From NCBI RefSeq assembly GCF_014207745.1, contig NZ_JACHJB010000003.1:558001-622000 (forward strand): 64,000 nucleotides of DNA, written 5' to 3'. Every line of letters starts with the position of its first letter. Within the stretch, counting starts at the first letter, position 1. This DNA comes from Nonomuraea muscovyensis. GTDB lineage: Bacteria > Actinomycetota > Actinomycetes > Streptosporangiales > Streptosporangiaceae. The translations under genes were made by a program, and so were the position numbers. This document shows positions 1-7,577 of the stretch, piece by piece. The notes under the pieces were generated by a model that saw only the letters and a program-made list of their open reading frames with translations, ran no database searches and was not told where the DNA came from.

Positions 1-199
1 GGACGAGGGTGGCAACCGGCTCATGCTCTTCGTCGGCACGCAGTCCATAGCTGGAGTACTGACCCTTGTACTCGACGCGCAGGTAGCCGAGGTCGTCCCA
101 CTCCGGGGTGTCGAAGCCGAGTCGTCCAGCGACACCGGTCGCGGCCATGTCGCGCTGAACGGCGAGCACCGTGTTGTCCAGAACCTCGTTGGTGGTCAT
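1..199 (-). CDS. partial hypothetical protein, cut by the left edge
   Basis: The minus strand is open from an ATG at 199 to the window edge. The first 66 residues begin MTTNEVLDN and have a natural, acidic composition (segments such as EWDDLGYLRVEYKG). The frame also stays open upstream of this ATG, with the protein-like stretch ATKVAQHYVRLRD, so the true start could be further up. I do not recognise the family. A plus-strand frame over the same bases looks less natural. Confidence 0.45.
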   Translation of the reverse strand, partial: MTTNEVLDNTVLAVQRDMAATGVAGRLGFDTPEWDDLGYLRVEYKGQYSSYGLRADEEHEPVATLV

Positions 200-603
200 G
201 TCCCGCAGCCTGACGTAGTGCTGGGCGACTTTCGTCGCGGATGCCCCAGTCTGCTGGTCACACCATGATCCCGGGTCGGTAACGGCCACTCTCGATCGGC
301 GCCGCCCGCAGACCTGCGAGGTGGGTCCACGGCGACGCCTGTGCCGCTTCGGCCTCCCGCTGTTCGGGACGGGCGCGGGCGATGGCGGCGGGTGCCGGGG
401 TTCTCGCCGTGTGCTGGCCCGGCTGGGGCTCGAACCGTGGGACATCACCCGGCAGGGCGAGCCCGCCGCCGAGCCGGGCATGCCCGGCCGGCCGCTTACC
501 CCCGAGGGCCGGTACCAGGGGGTTGAGCCGCTTCGTGGACGACGTGGGTTCCCGGCGGCCCGCCGAGCCGGCGGGCAGGGGGTTACCAAGCGTCCGAGGG
601 CGC
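200..603. other. 404-bp stretch with no convincing gene
   Basis: No frame here has convincing coding character. A short plus-strand segment near 405-520 reads like protein (ARLGLEPWDITRQGEPAAEP) but has no plausible start, RBS or recognised family. It may be a decayed gene. A GC-rich hairpin at 559-575 probably terminates the methyltransferase that ends at 604. Confidence 0.4.
559..575 (-). terminator. GC-rich hairpin downstream of the methyltransferase
   Basis: CCCGCCG, a 3-nt loop and CGGCGGG form a perfect 7-bp stem 28 bp beyond the methyltransferase stop. No U-tract follows, which is usual in high-GC actinomycetes. Terminator function is inferred. Confidence 0.45.
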
Positions 604-1350
604 TCACCGCACGGCTACGAGGATCATGTCATCGCCGACCTGCCACACCGTTCCGACCTCGCTGAATCCGGCGCTGCGCAGCAGGTCCGCGTGTACGGAG
701 GCCGGCACGTGGTGGTCGCCTCCTCCGTGTCCCGGTCGCGCCTCCCGTTCGGCCAGAAGATCTGCCAGAGCGGGTTCTTCCTCGACGGCGCGCCACCAGG
801 AACTCCAGTCCTCGTTGTGGACAGCGGCCGACGACTGCCTGACCGCGGCGGCCAGATGGGCGATGGTGGGTTGCTCGTCGTAGAGGTTGTCGGCGTTGAC
901 GAAGATCCCGCCGGGTCGTAACTGTCCGGCCAGTTCGAGGTACACCTCCGCGAGAACGTCGGGCGGCAGGTAGTGCAGGGCGGTGGTGGACATCGCCGCG
1001 TCCGCCTTCCGGCTCAGCCCGAGGAGGGTCGACCAGCCGGGAACGCCCAGGTCGGCTTCGACGAACCGCGCGGCATCGGGATACCCGCCTCTGGCCAGGG
1101 CGAGGAGAAGCGGGTCCACGTCCACGCCGACGATCTCCGCCGCAGGCAGCCGCCCGGCCATCCGGGCGGACAGGGATCCCGGGCCGCACCCGAGGTCCAG
1201 GATCAGCGGGTCGGCCACGTCGCGGAGGGCGGCGGCGAGCACGTGCCCGATCGTGGCGAAGCGCGACTCGCGGGCGGCGACGTAGCGTTCCTGCTGGGCG
1301 TCCCACCGCTGCAGCCATTCGCGCGCGAGCTGGGGTTCGACAGACTTCAC
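604..1350 (-). CDS. class I SAM-dependent methyltransferase
   Basis: The 248-aa protein has a Rossmann-type SAM site. Motif I is ILDLGCGPGSLSARMA, followed by the acidic strand end VGVDVDPLLL and a later LRPGGIFVNADN motif. The substrate cannot be read from the sequence; a small molecule is likely for a stand-alone enzyme of this length. The GTG at 1350 is chosen because GGAGG lies about 7 nt upstream. The open frame extends further but with an Arg/Pro-rich, non-coding look. The enzyme is expected in the cytoplasm. It is not in an operon: MerR lies upstream on the same strand after a 214-bp gap. Confidence 0.85.
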   Translation of the reverse strand: MKSVEPQLAREWLQRWDAQQERYVAARESRFATIGHVLAAALRDVADPLILDLGCGPGSLSARMAGRLPAAEIVGVDVDPLLLALARGGYPDAARFVEADLGVPGWSTLLGLSRKADAAMSTTALHYLPPDVLAEVYLELAGQLRPGGIFVNADNLYDEQPTIAHLAAAVRQSSAAVHNEDWSSWWRAVEEEPALADLLAEREARPGHGGGDHHVPASVHADLLRSAGFSEVGTVWQVGDDMILVAVR

Positions 1351-1564
1351 GATTCGGCCTCCAGGGGGATGTCGCATCCGGTGCGCCCACTGTAGCAATG
1401 AAAATCGTTGTCGCTTTGGGCTGTAGCGTCGCAGCCTGCCGTAGTGCCGGCACTGCGAGCCGCCGAGCCGCCGACGAGCTACCGAGCCCCATCCGGGCCG
1501 CGGGTGGCAGCGTCGACGGCTCGGCCGGCCGCGCCTGCAGCGCGGCGCAGCGCGAAGAACACTC

Positions 1565-2599
1565 CTAGGTGTGGGCGAGCAGGGCCTGGATGGCCCAGTC
1601 AAGGGCCGGGGTGAGGTCTTCCGGGGGTGGCCAGCCGTTGACGATCGCCAGGAGGTGGAGGTAGCGCTGGCGGCGGGGGTCGTTCGCGGTCTCCAGGCGG
1701 GTCAGCAGGCGGTGGCGCAGGGCGGTGTCGTCGGGGCGCCCGAGGCCGCTCGCGTACTGCGTGGCGAGTGCCGCCACGACGGCGTCGGCCTGGGGCGAGG
1801 CGGGATCGACGCCCGCCGTCAGGGCGGGGGCCGCGTGGTCGCGGGCCAGCGCGGCGGCGTCGCGCCGTGGAGCTGCGGCGGGCGTCCGGCCGGCCCGTTG
1901 CTGGTCGGCGGGGTGCTGGTCGGTCGGGTGCTGGTCGGCGGGGTGCTGGTCGGTCGGGTGCTGGTCGGCCCGGTGGTGGTCGGTCGGGTGCTGGCTCGCC
2001 CGGTGGTGGTCGGCCCGGTGGTGGTCGGCCAGGTTGCGAAGGGTGTCGCGGAAGGCCGGGTCCTGGGTCAGTTCGGCCAGCTCGACCCAGGCCGCTACCT
2101 GGGCGGGTTCGGGGTCGTCGGGGAGTTCGGGGGTGAGTGACCGCGCGATGCCGCTGAGCGCCGGGTCCGCGAGGGTGGCGTCGAGGAAGTCGCCGGCGAG
2201 GCGGCGGCGTTCGGCTCCGGACAGGGTGGCGAGCTTGTGCATGAGCTCCATCTCCTCGGGGTCGGATCCGCGTTCGGCCACCGCCGTCAGGATGGCGCGG
2301 CGCAGGCGGAGGTCGCGGATCTGCACGGCCAGGGCCGCGGCGTGCGCCGCGGCGACCTCGGGGAGGGCGAGCTCCCGGTCAGCGATCCGGCGGATCGTCG
2401 GCAGGTCCAGGCCCAGTTCGCGCAGGGTCCGTACGAGGTCGAGGCGGGCGACGGCGTCGGGGCCGTACAGGCGGTGGCCGGCCGGGTTGCGGCCGGTGGG
2501 CGGCACGATCCCGCGGTCGGAGTAGAACCGGATGGTCTTGACCGTCAGCCCGGTCAGCCGGGCCAGGTCGCCGATCGTGTGGAGCGTGTCGCCGTGCAT
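1565..2599 (-). CDS. MerR-family regulator with a His-rich pentapeptide array
   Basis: Residues 7-75 form a MerR winged helix (TIGDLARLTGLTVKTIRFYS) followed by a dimerisation helix. The 344-aa protein is longer than simple MerR proteins. The rest resembles drug-sensing-type C-terminal regions of actinomycete MerR proteins, but no ligand can be named. Residues 191-235 are nine tandem pentapeptides of consensus [AT]D[QH]H[PR], encoded by 15-bp repeats; they could be a flexible linker or bind metal. A 13-bp-arm inverted repeat overlaps its promoter (2608-2638), so autoregulation is likely. The ATG at 2599 has GGAG a few bases upstream. Confidence 0.85.
   Translation of the reverse strand: MHGDTLHTIGDLARLTGLTVKTIRFYSDRGIVPPTGRNPAGHRLYGPDAVARLDLVRTLRELGLDLPTIRRIADRELALPEVAAAHAAALAVQIRDLRLRRAILTAVAERGSDPEEMELMHKLATLSGAERRRLAGDFLDATLADPALSGIARSLTPELPDDPEPAQVAAWVELAELTQDPAFRDTLRNLADHHRADHHRASQHPTDHHRADQHPTDQHPADQHPTDQHPADQQRAGRTPAAAPRRDAAALARDHAAPALTAGVDPASPQADAVVAALATQYASGLGRPDDTALRHRLLTRLETANDPRRQRYLHLLAIVNGWPPPEDLTPALDWAIQALLAHT
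1895..2029 (-). repeat. nine 15-bp repeats encoding His-rich pentapeptides
   Basis: On the plus strand the units alternate between variants such as GTGCTGGTCGGCGGG and GTGCTGGTCGGTCGG. They keep the MerR frame and encode ADHHR, ASQHP, TDHHR, ADQHP, TDQHP and ADQQR. Near-identity of adjacent units points to slippage or unequal crossover. Confidence 0.9.
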
Positions 2600-2607
2600 G
2601 ACTCCAG

Positions 2608-2638
2608 CCTTGCGGCTCCCCCTACGGGAGCCGCAAGG
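2608..2638 (-). promoter_or_regulatory. inverted repeat at the MerR promoter
   Basis: CCTTGCGGCTCCC and GGGAGCCGCAAGG are perfect 13-bp arms around a 5-nt centre, 9 bp upstream of the merR start. MerR regulators bind dyads within the promoter spacer, and a TTGCGG at the dyad edge could be a -35 box. An autoregulatory operator is the simplest reading. A hairpin in the leader is the alternative. Confidence 0.6.
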
Positions 2639-2699
2639 GCTCTGGCGCCGCCGGGGGAGACATGGGTCGTGGCGATCACCGGGTGCGGGTCATCAGGAC

Positions 2700-2830
2700 C
2701 GTGCTGCTGTCTACCTCGCGCTCAACTGGCTGATCGTGGAGCGACTCACGCTGCCGGACGTCTTCACCGAGAGCAGGTGGCCGAACTCGTCTCGACCGCG
2801 GTGGAACGCGCGCTCGGACCGGAGGCGTGA
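2700..2830 (+). pseudogene. frameshifted C-terminal scrap, probably of a TetR regulator
   Basis: One frame reads AVYLALNWLIVERLTLPDVFTE. It continues in a second frame as EQVAELVSTAVERALGPEA, ending at a TGA at 2830. The join needs a 2-base gain or a 1-base loss near 2769. Joined, it resembles the last helices of TetR ligand domains. No N-terminal HTH is visible upstream; the MerR gene occupies that strand region in reverse. Confidence 0.4.
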
Positions 2831-2831
2831 G

Positions 2832-3656
2832 TCAGCCGGCGAGCACGCCCAGCAGGTGGGTGACCTCGCGGGCGACGGCGTCGCGGCCGGCCCCGAGGTA
2901 CTTGCGGGAGTCCACCACCTTCGCGTCGCGCTCCAGGTAGTCGCGGACCGCGCCGGTGAACGCCTTGTTCAGGTGCGTGGCTATGTTGATCTTCTTCATG
3001 CCCTGCCGTACGGCGTCGCGCAGCGTGTCGTCGGGCACCCCGGAGGAGCCGTGCAGGACGAGCGGCACCGGGACGGCGGCCCGCAGCTCGGCGATGAGCG
3101 CCAGGTCGAGCACGGCGTCCTTGGTGGTCATCGCGTGGGACGTGCCCACGGCCACGGCCAGCGCGTCCACGCCCGTGCGGGCCACGTACGCGGCGGCCTC
3201 GTGCGGTTTGGTCCGCGCGCCCGGCGCGTGGACGCCGTCCTTGCCGCCGACCTCGCCCAGCTCGGCCTCCACCCACACGCCGCGCTCGTGGCACCAGGCG
3301 GTGACCTCCGCGGTGGCCGCCTCGTTCGCCTCGTCGGGCAGCGCCGAGGCGTCGAACATCACCGAGCCCAGCCCCAGCTCCACCGCCTCCTCGACGAGCG
3401 CCCGGTCGGTGGCGTGGTCGAGGTGCACGGCCACCGGCACCTCGGCCCGGCGGGCCACCGCGAGGGCCGCCAGGGCGACCGGCTCCAGCGCGCCGTGGTA
3501 GCGGACGCAGTTCTCGCTGATCTGCAGCACCACCGGCAGGCCGGCGACCTCGGCCCCGGCGACGATCGCGGTGGCGTGTTCGAGCTGGATCACGTTGAAC
3601 GCGCCGACGCCGGCGGGCGACGCGCGGACGATGTCACCGGTCGAGGCGAGGGGCAT
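2832..3656 (-). CDS. class II aldolase, tagatose-/fructose-bisphosphate type
   Basis: The 274-aa protein is a zinc class II aldolase of the GatY/KbaY/Fba family. Visible motifs are FNVIQLEHATAIVAGAE near the N-terminus, HLDHATD (zinc and proton-transfer region), an E-x-E-x-GE-x-GGKDG segment, and LHGSSGVPDDTLRDAVRQG with KINIATHLNKAF. It would cleave a ketose 1,6-bisphosphate to DHAP and glyceraldehyde-3-phosphate. It is the last gene of an amino-sugar operon behind a PfkB kinase, so tagatose-1,6-bisphosphate is the likely substrate. The ATG at 3656 has AAGGAG upstream. A tandem repeat (3671-3722) fills the spacer to the kinase gene. Confidence 0.85.
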   Translation of the reverse strand: MPLASTGDIVRASPAGVGAFNVIQLEHATAIVAGAEVAGLPVVLQISENCVRYHGALEPVALAALAVARRAEVPVAVHLDHATDRALVEEAVELGLGSVMFDASALPDEANEAATAEVTAWCHERGVWVEAELGEVGGKDGVHAPGARTKPHEAAAYVARTGVDALAVAVGTSHAMTTKDAVLDLALIAELRAAVPVPLVLHGSSGVPDDTLRDAVRQGMKKINIATHLNKAFTGAVRDYLERDAKVVDSRKYLGAGRDAVAREVTHLLGVLAG

Positions 3657-3670
3657 GTCGGGCTCCTTGT

Positions 3671-3722
3671 CGATGGAAGGCGTCGATGGAAGGCGTCGGT
3701 GGAAAGTGTCGGTCGAGAGCGT
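3671..3722. repeat. four 13-bp tandem repeats in an operon spacer
   Basis: Two perfect copies of CGATGGAAGGCGT are followed by two decayed ones (CGGTGGAAAGTGT and CGGTCGAGAGCGT). They fill nearly the whole gap between the kinase stop and the aldolase RBS. Confidence 0.85.
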
Positions 3723-3726
3723 CGGC

Positions 3727-4635
3727 TCAGGTGAGGTCGATGAGCGGGTGCACGTGGGCATAGACGTCGGCGTCGAAGTCGCCGGCGACCGGCGCGGCCA
3801 CCGCCGCCGCGCCCAGCGCCGCCGCCCGCCGGAGCCGGTCCGGCCAGGCCGTCCCCTCCACCAGGCCGAGCGCCAGGCCGGCGACCAGCGAGTCGCCCGC
3901 GCCTGTCGGGTTCCCCTCCACCTTGTACGGCATGCGCGCCCGGAACGTCCCGTCGGGTGTGACCGCGAGCAGCCCGTCGGCGCCCAGCGAGACGACGACG
4001 GACTCGGCGCCCCGGGACCGCAGGTGCTCGGCCCCCTCGACCGGGCCTCCGTGGGGCACGGCCCGGGTCAGCTCGTCGGCGTTGGGCTTGAGGATCGCGG
4101 GCCGCCCGGCGGGGGCGTGCAGCAGCGGCTCGCCGTCGGCGTCCACGATGGCGGGCACCCGCCGCTCGGCTGCGAGGGCGGCGAGGTGCGCGTAGGTGTC
4201 GGCCGGGACGCCCCGTGGCAGGCTGCCGGAGACGACGACGGCGTCGGCCCGCGCCAGCAGCCCCTCGTACACCCGGACGAACTCCCGCAACTCGGCCGCC
4301 GTGACCTCGGGACCGGGCTCGTTGAACAGGGCCGTCCCGCCCTCGGCGCCGCCCGAGACCACCAGGGTGGTGCGCGACTCGCCGGCCACCCGCACCAGCG
4401 CGCCGGGCAGCCCGGCGGCTTCGAGGTCCGCCTCGACGGCCCGGCCGGTCGCCCCGCCGGCCAGGCCGGTGACCAGCACCTCCTGGCCGAGGCCGCGCAG
4501 GACGCGGGCCACGTTGACGCCCTTGCCGCCGGCCCGCCGGTGCACCGACCGGACCCGGTTGACCCCGTCCCAGTCGACGCCGGGCACCTCGTAGGTGACG
4601 TCGAGGGCGGCGTTGAGCGTCACGGTGAGGATCAT
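3727..4635 (-). CDS. PfkB-family sugar-phosphate kinase, 1-PFK/tagatose-6-P kinase type
   Basis: The 302-aa length is typical of LacC/FruK. The start MILTVTLNAALDVTYEV and the RRAGGKGVNVARVL motif belong to the 1-phosphofructokinase/tagatose-6-phosphate kinase branch. The PfkB signature NPTGAGDSLVAGLALG carries the catalytic Asp. In this operon, phosphorylation of tagatose-6-phosphate to the 1,6-bisphosphate fits best; fructose-1-phosphate cannot be excluded. Its start codon overlaps the deacetylase stop (TGATG), so translation is probably coupled. Confidence 0.85.
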   Translation of the reverse strand: MILTVTLNAALDVTYEVPGVDWDGVNRVRSVHRRAGGKGVNVARVLRGLGQEVLVTGLAGGATGRAVEADLEAAGLPGALVRVAGESRTTLVVSGGAEGGTALFNEPGPEVTAAELREFVRVYEGLLARADAVVVSGSLPRGVPADTYAHLAALAAERRVPAIVDADGEPLLHAPAGRPAILKPNADELTRAVPHGGPVEGAEHLRSRGAESVVVSLGADGLLAVTPDGTFRARMPYKVEGNPTGAGDSLVAGLALGLVEGTAWPDRLRRAAALGAAAVAAPVAGDFDADVYAHVHPLIDLT

Positions 4636-5768
4636 CAGGGCTCCACGATCCAGGCGCCGCGCCTCATCACGCCCGCGACCTCCAGGTCACCGGAGAGCAC
4701 GACGAGGTCGGCCGCCTTGCCCGCGCCGATCGAGCCGATCTCACCGTCGAGGCCCAGCACCCGGGCGGGCGTGAGCGAGGCCGCCCGCACCGCCTCGGGC
4801 AGCGACAGGCCGACGTCGCGCACCGCGCGGCGCACGGCGACGTCCATGGTCAGCGTGCTGCCCGCGATCGAGCCGCCCTCGGCCAGGCGGGCGACGCCGT
4901 CGGTGACGTTCACCCGCATCGTGCCGAGCACGTACGAGCCGTCGCCCATGCCGGTGGCCGCCATCGCGTCGGTGATCAGCGCCGTCCGGCCGGGACCGGC
5001 GGCCCTGACGGCCAGCCGCAGCATCGCCGGGTGCACGTGCACCCCGTCGTTGATCAGCTCGACCGTGACCCGGTCGTCCTCCAGCAGCGCGGCGACCGGG
5101 CCGGGGGCGCGGTGGCCGAGCGGCGGCATCGCGTTGAACAGGTGGGTGGCCACGCTGCCGCCCGCCTCGATGCCGGCCAGGGTCTGCTCGTAGGTGGCGT
5201 CGCTGTGGCCGAGGGCGGCGATCACGCCCTGCTCGCGGGCCGTCCGGATGGTGTCGAGGGCGCCCGGCAGCTCGGGCGCGATCGTCAGCATGCGCACGTG
5301 GCCGCGCCCGGCCTTGACCAGCCGCTCGAACTCGCGTGGCGACGGCTCGCGCAGCAGCGCCGGGTCGTGCGCGCCGCAGCGGGCCCTGGCGATGTAGGGG
5401 CCCTCGAAGTGCAGGCCGGCGAGCAGGCCGTCGTCGCACAGGTCGGCGAGCGAGGACGTGGCGGCCTCCAGGTCGCCGAGGGCGGCCGTGACCAGGCTCG
5501 CCACCATGGTGGTGGTGCCGTGCCGCTCGTGCAGCGCGATGGCCGCGCGCGCCCCGGCGTGGTCGCCGGCCGGGAACGAGCCGCCCGACCCGCCGTGGTT
5601 GTGGATGTCGACGAAGCCGGGCGCGACGTAGCGGCCGCCGAGGCTGTGGCCGTCGCGGGGGGCGGGGCCGTGGCCGACGTGGGTGATGCGGCCGTCTTCG
5701 ATGGTCAGCCACCCGTCGTGCGTCCCCTCCGGGGTGACGATGCGGGCGTCGGAGAGAGTGAGGCTCAT
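4635..5768 (-). CDS. nagA: N-acetylglucosamine/galactosamine-6-phosphate deacetylase
   Basis: The 377-aa amidohydrolase matches NagA in length. It has the metal-binding GFVDIHNHGG motif, HFEGPYIARARCGAH (metal Glu), ALGHSDATYEQ, ATHLFNAMPPLGHR and the catalytic-Asp segment LITDAMAATGMGDG. It removes acetate from the 6-phosphate of an N-acetylhexosamine in the cytoplasm. The AgaS-like upstream neighbour and the tagatose-type downstream genes suggest GalNAc-6-P as the physiological substrate (AgaA role). It has 4-nt (ATGA) and 1-nt overlaps with its neighbours. Confidence 0.9.
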   Translation of the reverse strand: MSLTLSDARIVTPEGTHDGWLTIEDGRITHVGHGPAPRDGHSLGGRYVAPGFVDIHNHGGSGGSFPAGDHAGARAAIALHERHGTTTMVASLVTAALGDLEAATSSLADLCDDGLLAGLHFEGPYIARARCGAHDPALLREPSPREFERLVKAGRGHVRMLTIAPELPGALDTIRTAREQGVIAALGHSDATYEQTLAGIEAGGSVATHLFNAMPPLGHRAPGPVAALLEDDRVTVELINDGVHVHPAMLRLAVRAAGPGRTALITDAMAATGMGDGSYVLGTMRVNVTDGVARLAEGGSIAGSTLTMDVAVRRAVRDVGLSLPEAVRAASLTPARVLGLDGEIGSIGAGKAADLVVLSGDLEVAGVMRRGAWIVEP

Positions 5769-6637
5769 GAGGAGAGGATCACAGATCGCGTCAGGTGGAG
5801 GGGCTCGTCCGGGTTGAGGCCCTTGGCGAACGCCCGGGCCACCGAGACGCGCTGCGCCGTGACCAGCTCGGCCATCGGGTCGAGGCCGCTCTGGCGGAAG
5901 GCGCCGCCGGTGGCCTCGACCTGCTCGCGCAGCCCCTCCGGCGCCGTGCCGAACATCCAGGTGACGCGGCCGGGCCCGGCGATGCTGATGGGGCCGTGGC
6001 GGTATTCCATCGCCGGGTAGGCCTCGGTCCAGGAGCGGGACGCCTCGCGCATCTTCAGCGCCGCCTCGTGGGCGAGGCCGACCGACCAGCCGGTGCCGAG
6101 GAAGGTGATCTGCTCGGCCTCGACGAGCCCGGCGTCGAGCGGGGCGGCGACGGCCTGCTCGGCGTCGGCGATGGCCGGGGCGAGGTCCTCGCCGAGGCTG
6201 GCGCGCAGCAGCGCGAGCTGGGTCGTGGCGAACCTCGTCTGCACGACCGACCGCTCGTCGGCGTAGTCGAGCACGACGACCCGGCCGGCGGCCCGCATGA
6301 CGGGCGTCTCCGGGTCGGCGGTGATGGCGGTGGTCCGGCCGCCGGTCCGGTTCAGCAGGTCCAGCACCTCGGTCGTGGTGCCCGAGCGGGTGAGCGCCAG
6401 CACGTGGTCGTAGCGGCGGCCGGCCGGCATCTCGGAGGCGGCGAACGCGTCCGTCTCGCCCTGCCCGGCGGCCTCGCGCAGCGCCGCGTACGCCATCGCG
6501 ACGAACCAGGAGGTGCCGCAGCCGACGACCGCGACCCGCTCGCCGGGCTCGGGCAGCACGCCGGCCGGGACGTCCTCGACCGCGCGACGCCAGCAGTCCG
6601 GCTGAGAGGCGATCTCCGCTTCGGTGTGGGTGGTCAC
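5765..6637 (-). CDS. agaS: SIS-domain amino-sugar-phosphate isomerase/deaminase, AgaS-like
   Basis: The 290-aa protein carries two SIS lobes: VVGCGTSWFVAMAYAALREAAG with ALTRSGTTTEVLDLL in the first, and FLGTGWSVGLAHEAALKMREAS with YPAMEYRHGPISIAG in the second. This is the GlmS-isomerase/AgaS fold without a glutaminase domain. AgaS converts galactosamine-6-P to tagatose-6-P plus ammonia. The GTG at 6637 is chosen for its AGGAGG. It leads the minus-strand operon and faces the DeoR gene across an AT-rich promoter region. A glucosamine-6-P deaminase role is the alternative. Confidence 0.8.
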   Translation of the reverse strand: MTTHTEAEIASQPDCWRRAVEDVPAGVLPEPGERVAVVGCGTSWFVAMAYAALREAAGQGETDAFAASEMPAGRRYDHVLALTRSGTTTEVLDLLNRTGGRTTAITADPETPVMRAAGRVVVLDYADERSVVQTRFATTQLALLRASLGEDLAPAIADAEQAVAAPLDAGLVEAEQITFLGTGWSVGLAHEAALKMREASRSWTEAYPAMEYRHGPISIAGPGRVTWMFGTAPEGLREQVEATGGAFRQSGLDPMAELVTAQRVSVARAFAKGLNPDEPLHLTRSVILSS

Positions 6638-6660
6638 CGGTTCCTCCTGATTCGTGATTA

Positions 6661-6684
6661 TTTCTGTGTTTTTTATAGCAGAAA
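6661..6684. promoter_or_regulatory. inverted repeat in the divergent aga/DeoR promoter region
   Basis: TTTCTG-N12-CAGAAA is a perfect 6-bp-arm repeat around TGTTTTTTATAG, in the most AT-rich part of the region. A -10-like TATAAA for the minus-strand operon lies inside it. A DeoR/AgaR binding site that represses agaS is inferred. Confidence 0.5.
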
Positions 6685-6770
6685 GGAGCAGGATTGTGCA
6701 GTAGGTGGCTGTGACCGTGCGTGGTGTGCCACTCTTGCGGCCAACGGCACGCACTCTCAGGGAGGCCCTG

Positions 6771-7541
6771 GTGTCCCGATACGAACGCTGGAACGGGATT
6801 CTCGAGCTGCTGTCCCAGGAGGGCCGCCTGTCCGTCGAGGAGGCCGCCCAGGCGCTCGACGTCTCCACCGCGACGATCCGCCGCGACTTCGACCAGCTCG
6901 CCCAGCAGCAGATGCTCATGCGCACCCGCGGCGGGGCGGTCGCCCAGAGCGTCAGCTACGACCTGCCGCTGCGCTACAAGACGGCCCGGCACGCCGACGA
7001 GAAGCAGCGCATCGCGGCCGCCGCGGCCGAGCTGGTCGCGCCCGGCGCCGTGGTCGGCATGAACGGCGGCACCACCACCTCCGAGCTGGCCCGCGCCCTG
7101 GCCACCAGGGCCACGCCGGAGTCCGGCCTCACCATCGTCACCAACGCGCTGAACATCGCCGCCGAGCTCACGGTCCGGCAGCACGTCAAGATCGTGGTGA
7201 CCGGCGGAGTCGCCCGGCCGCAGTCGTACGAGCTGATCGGCCCGCTGGCCTCCGGGGTGCTGGAGCAGGTGACGCTGGACGTGGCGTTCCTCGGCGTGGA
7301 CGGGATCGACGCCGACCTCGGCGCCTCGGCGCACCACGAGGGCGAGGCGGGCGTCAACCACCTGCTCATCAGCCGGGCCGAGCACGTGGTGGCGGTGGCC
7401 GACTCCTCCAAGGTGGGCAAACGGGCTTTCTCCCGCATCTGCCCCATCGGCGAGATCGACACGCTGGTCACCGACGACCGGCTCACCGACGACCTGGCCG
7501 CCCGGCTCACCGACGCGGGCGTCAAAGTCGTCCGGGCCTGA
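6771..7541 (+). CDS. DeoR-family sugar-phosphate-responsive repressor (AgaR/GlpR type)
   Basis: The 256-aa protein has a DeoR N-terminal HTH (RWNGILELLSQEGRLSVEEAAQALDVSTATIRRDFDQL). It is followed by the DeoRC sensor, with GMNGGTTTSELARAL, IVTNALNIAAEL and FLGVDGID motifs that bind phosphosugars. The GTG at 6771 is preferred because GGGAGG lies just upstream. The open frame extends 22 codons further without an RBS. Its divergent position from agaS suggests it represses that operon in response to an amino-sugar phosphate. The following gene is glpD, so a GlpR role is the alternative. Confidence 0.85.
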   Translation: MSRYERWNGILELLSQEGRLSVEEAAQALDVSTATIRRDFDQLAQQQMLMRTRGGAVAQSVSYDLPLRYKTARHADEKQRIAAAAAELVAPGAVVGMNGGTTTSELARALATRATPESGLTIVTNALNIAAELTVRQHVKIVVTGGVARPQSYELIGPLASGVLEQVTLDVAFLGVDGIDADLGASAHHEGEAGVNHLLISRAEHVVAVADSSKVGKRAFSRICPIGEIDTLVTDDRLTDDLAARLTDAGVKVVRA

Positions 7542-7577
7542 CCCCGGGCGTACATCGTTCCGCCCGAGGGGGTAGGT

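Noticed and set aside
23..268. An 81-aa plus-strand frame at the left edge
   Set aside because: The minus strand over the same bases has a more natural protein composition and runs off the edge as a partial gene.
415..445. GGGGCTCGAACC, which looks like a tRNA T-arm read on the minus strand
   Set aside because: The flanking bases do not pair as a 5-bp T-stem, and no acceptor, D or anticodon arm can be drawn around it.
321..665. A 114-aa Arg/Gly-rich plus-strand frame
   Set aside because: Composition is typical of a high-GC shadow frame, it overlaps the methyltransferase end, and no RBS or family is seen.
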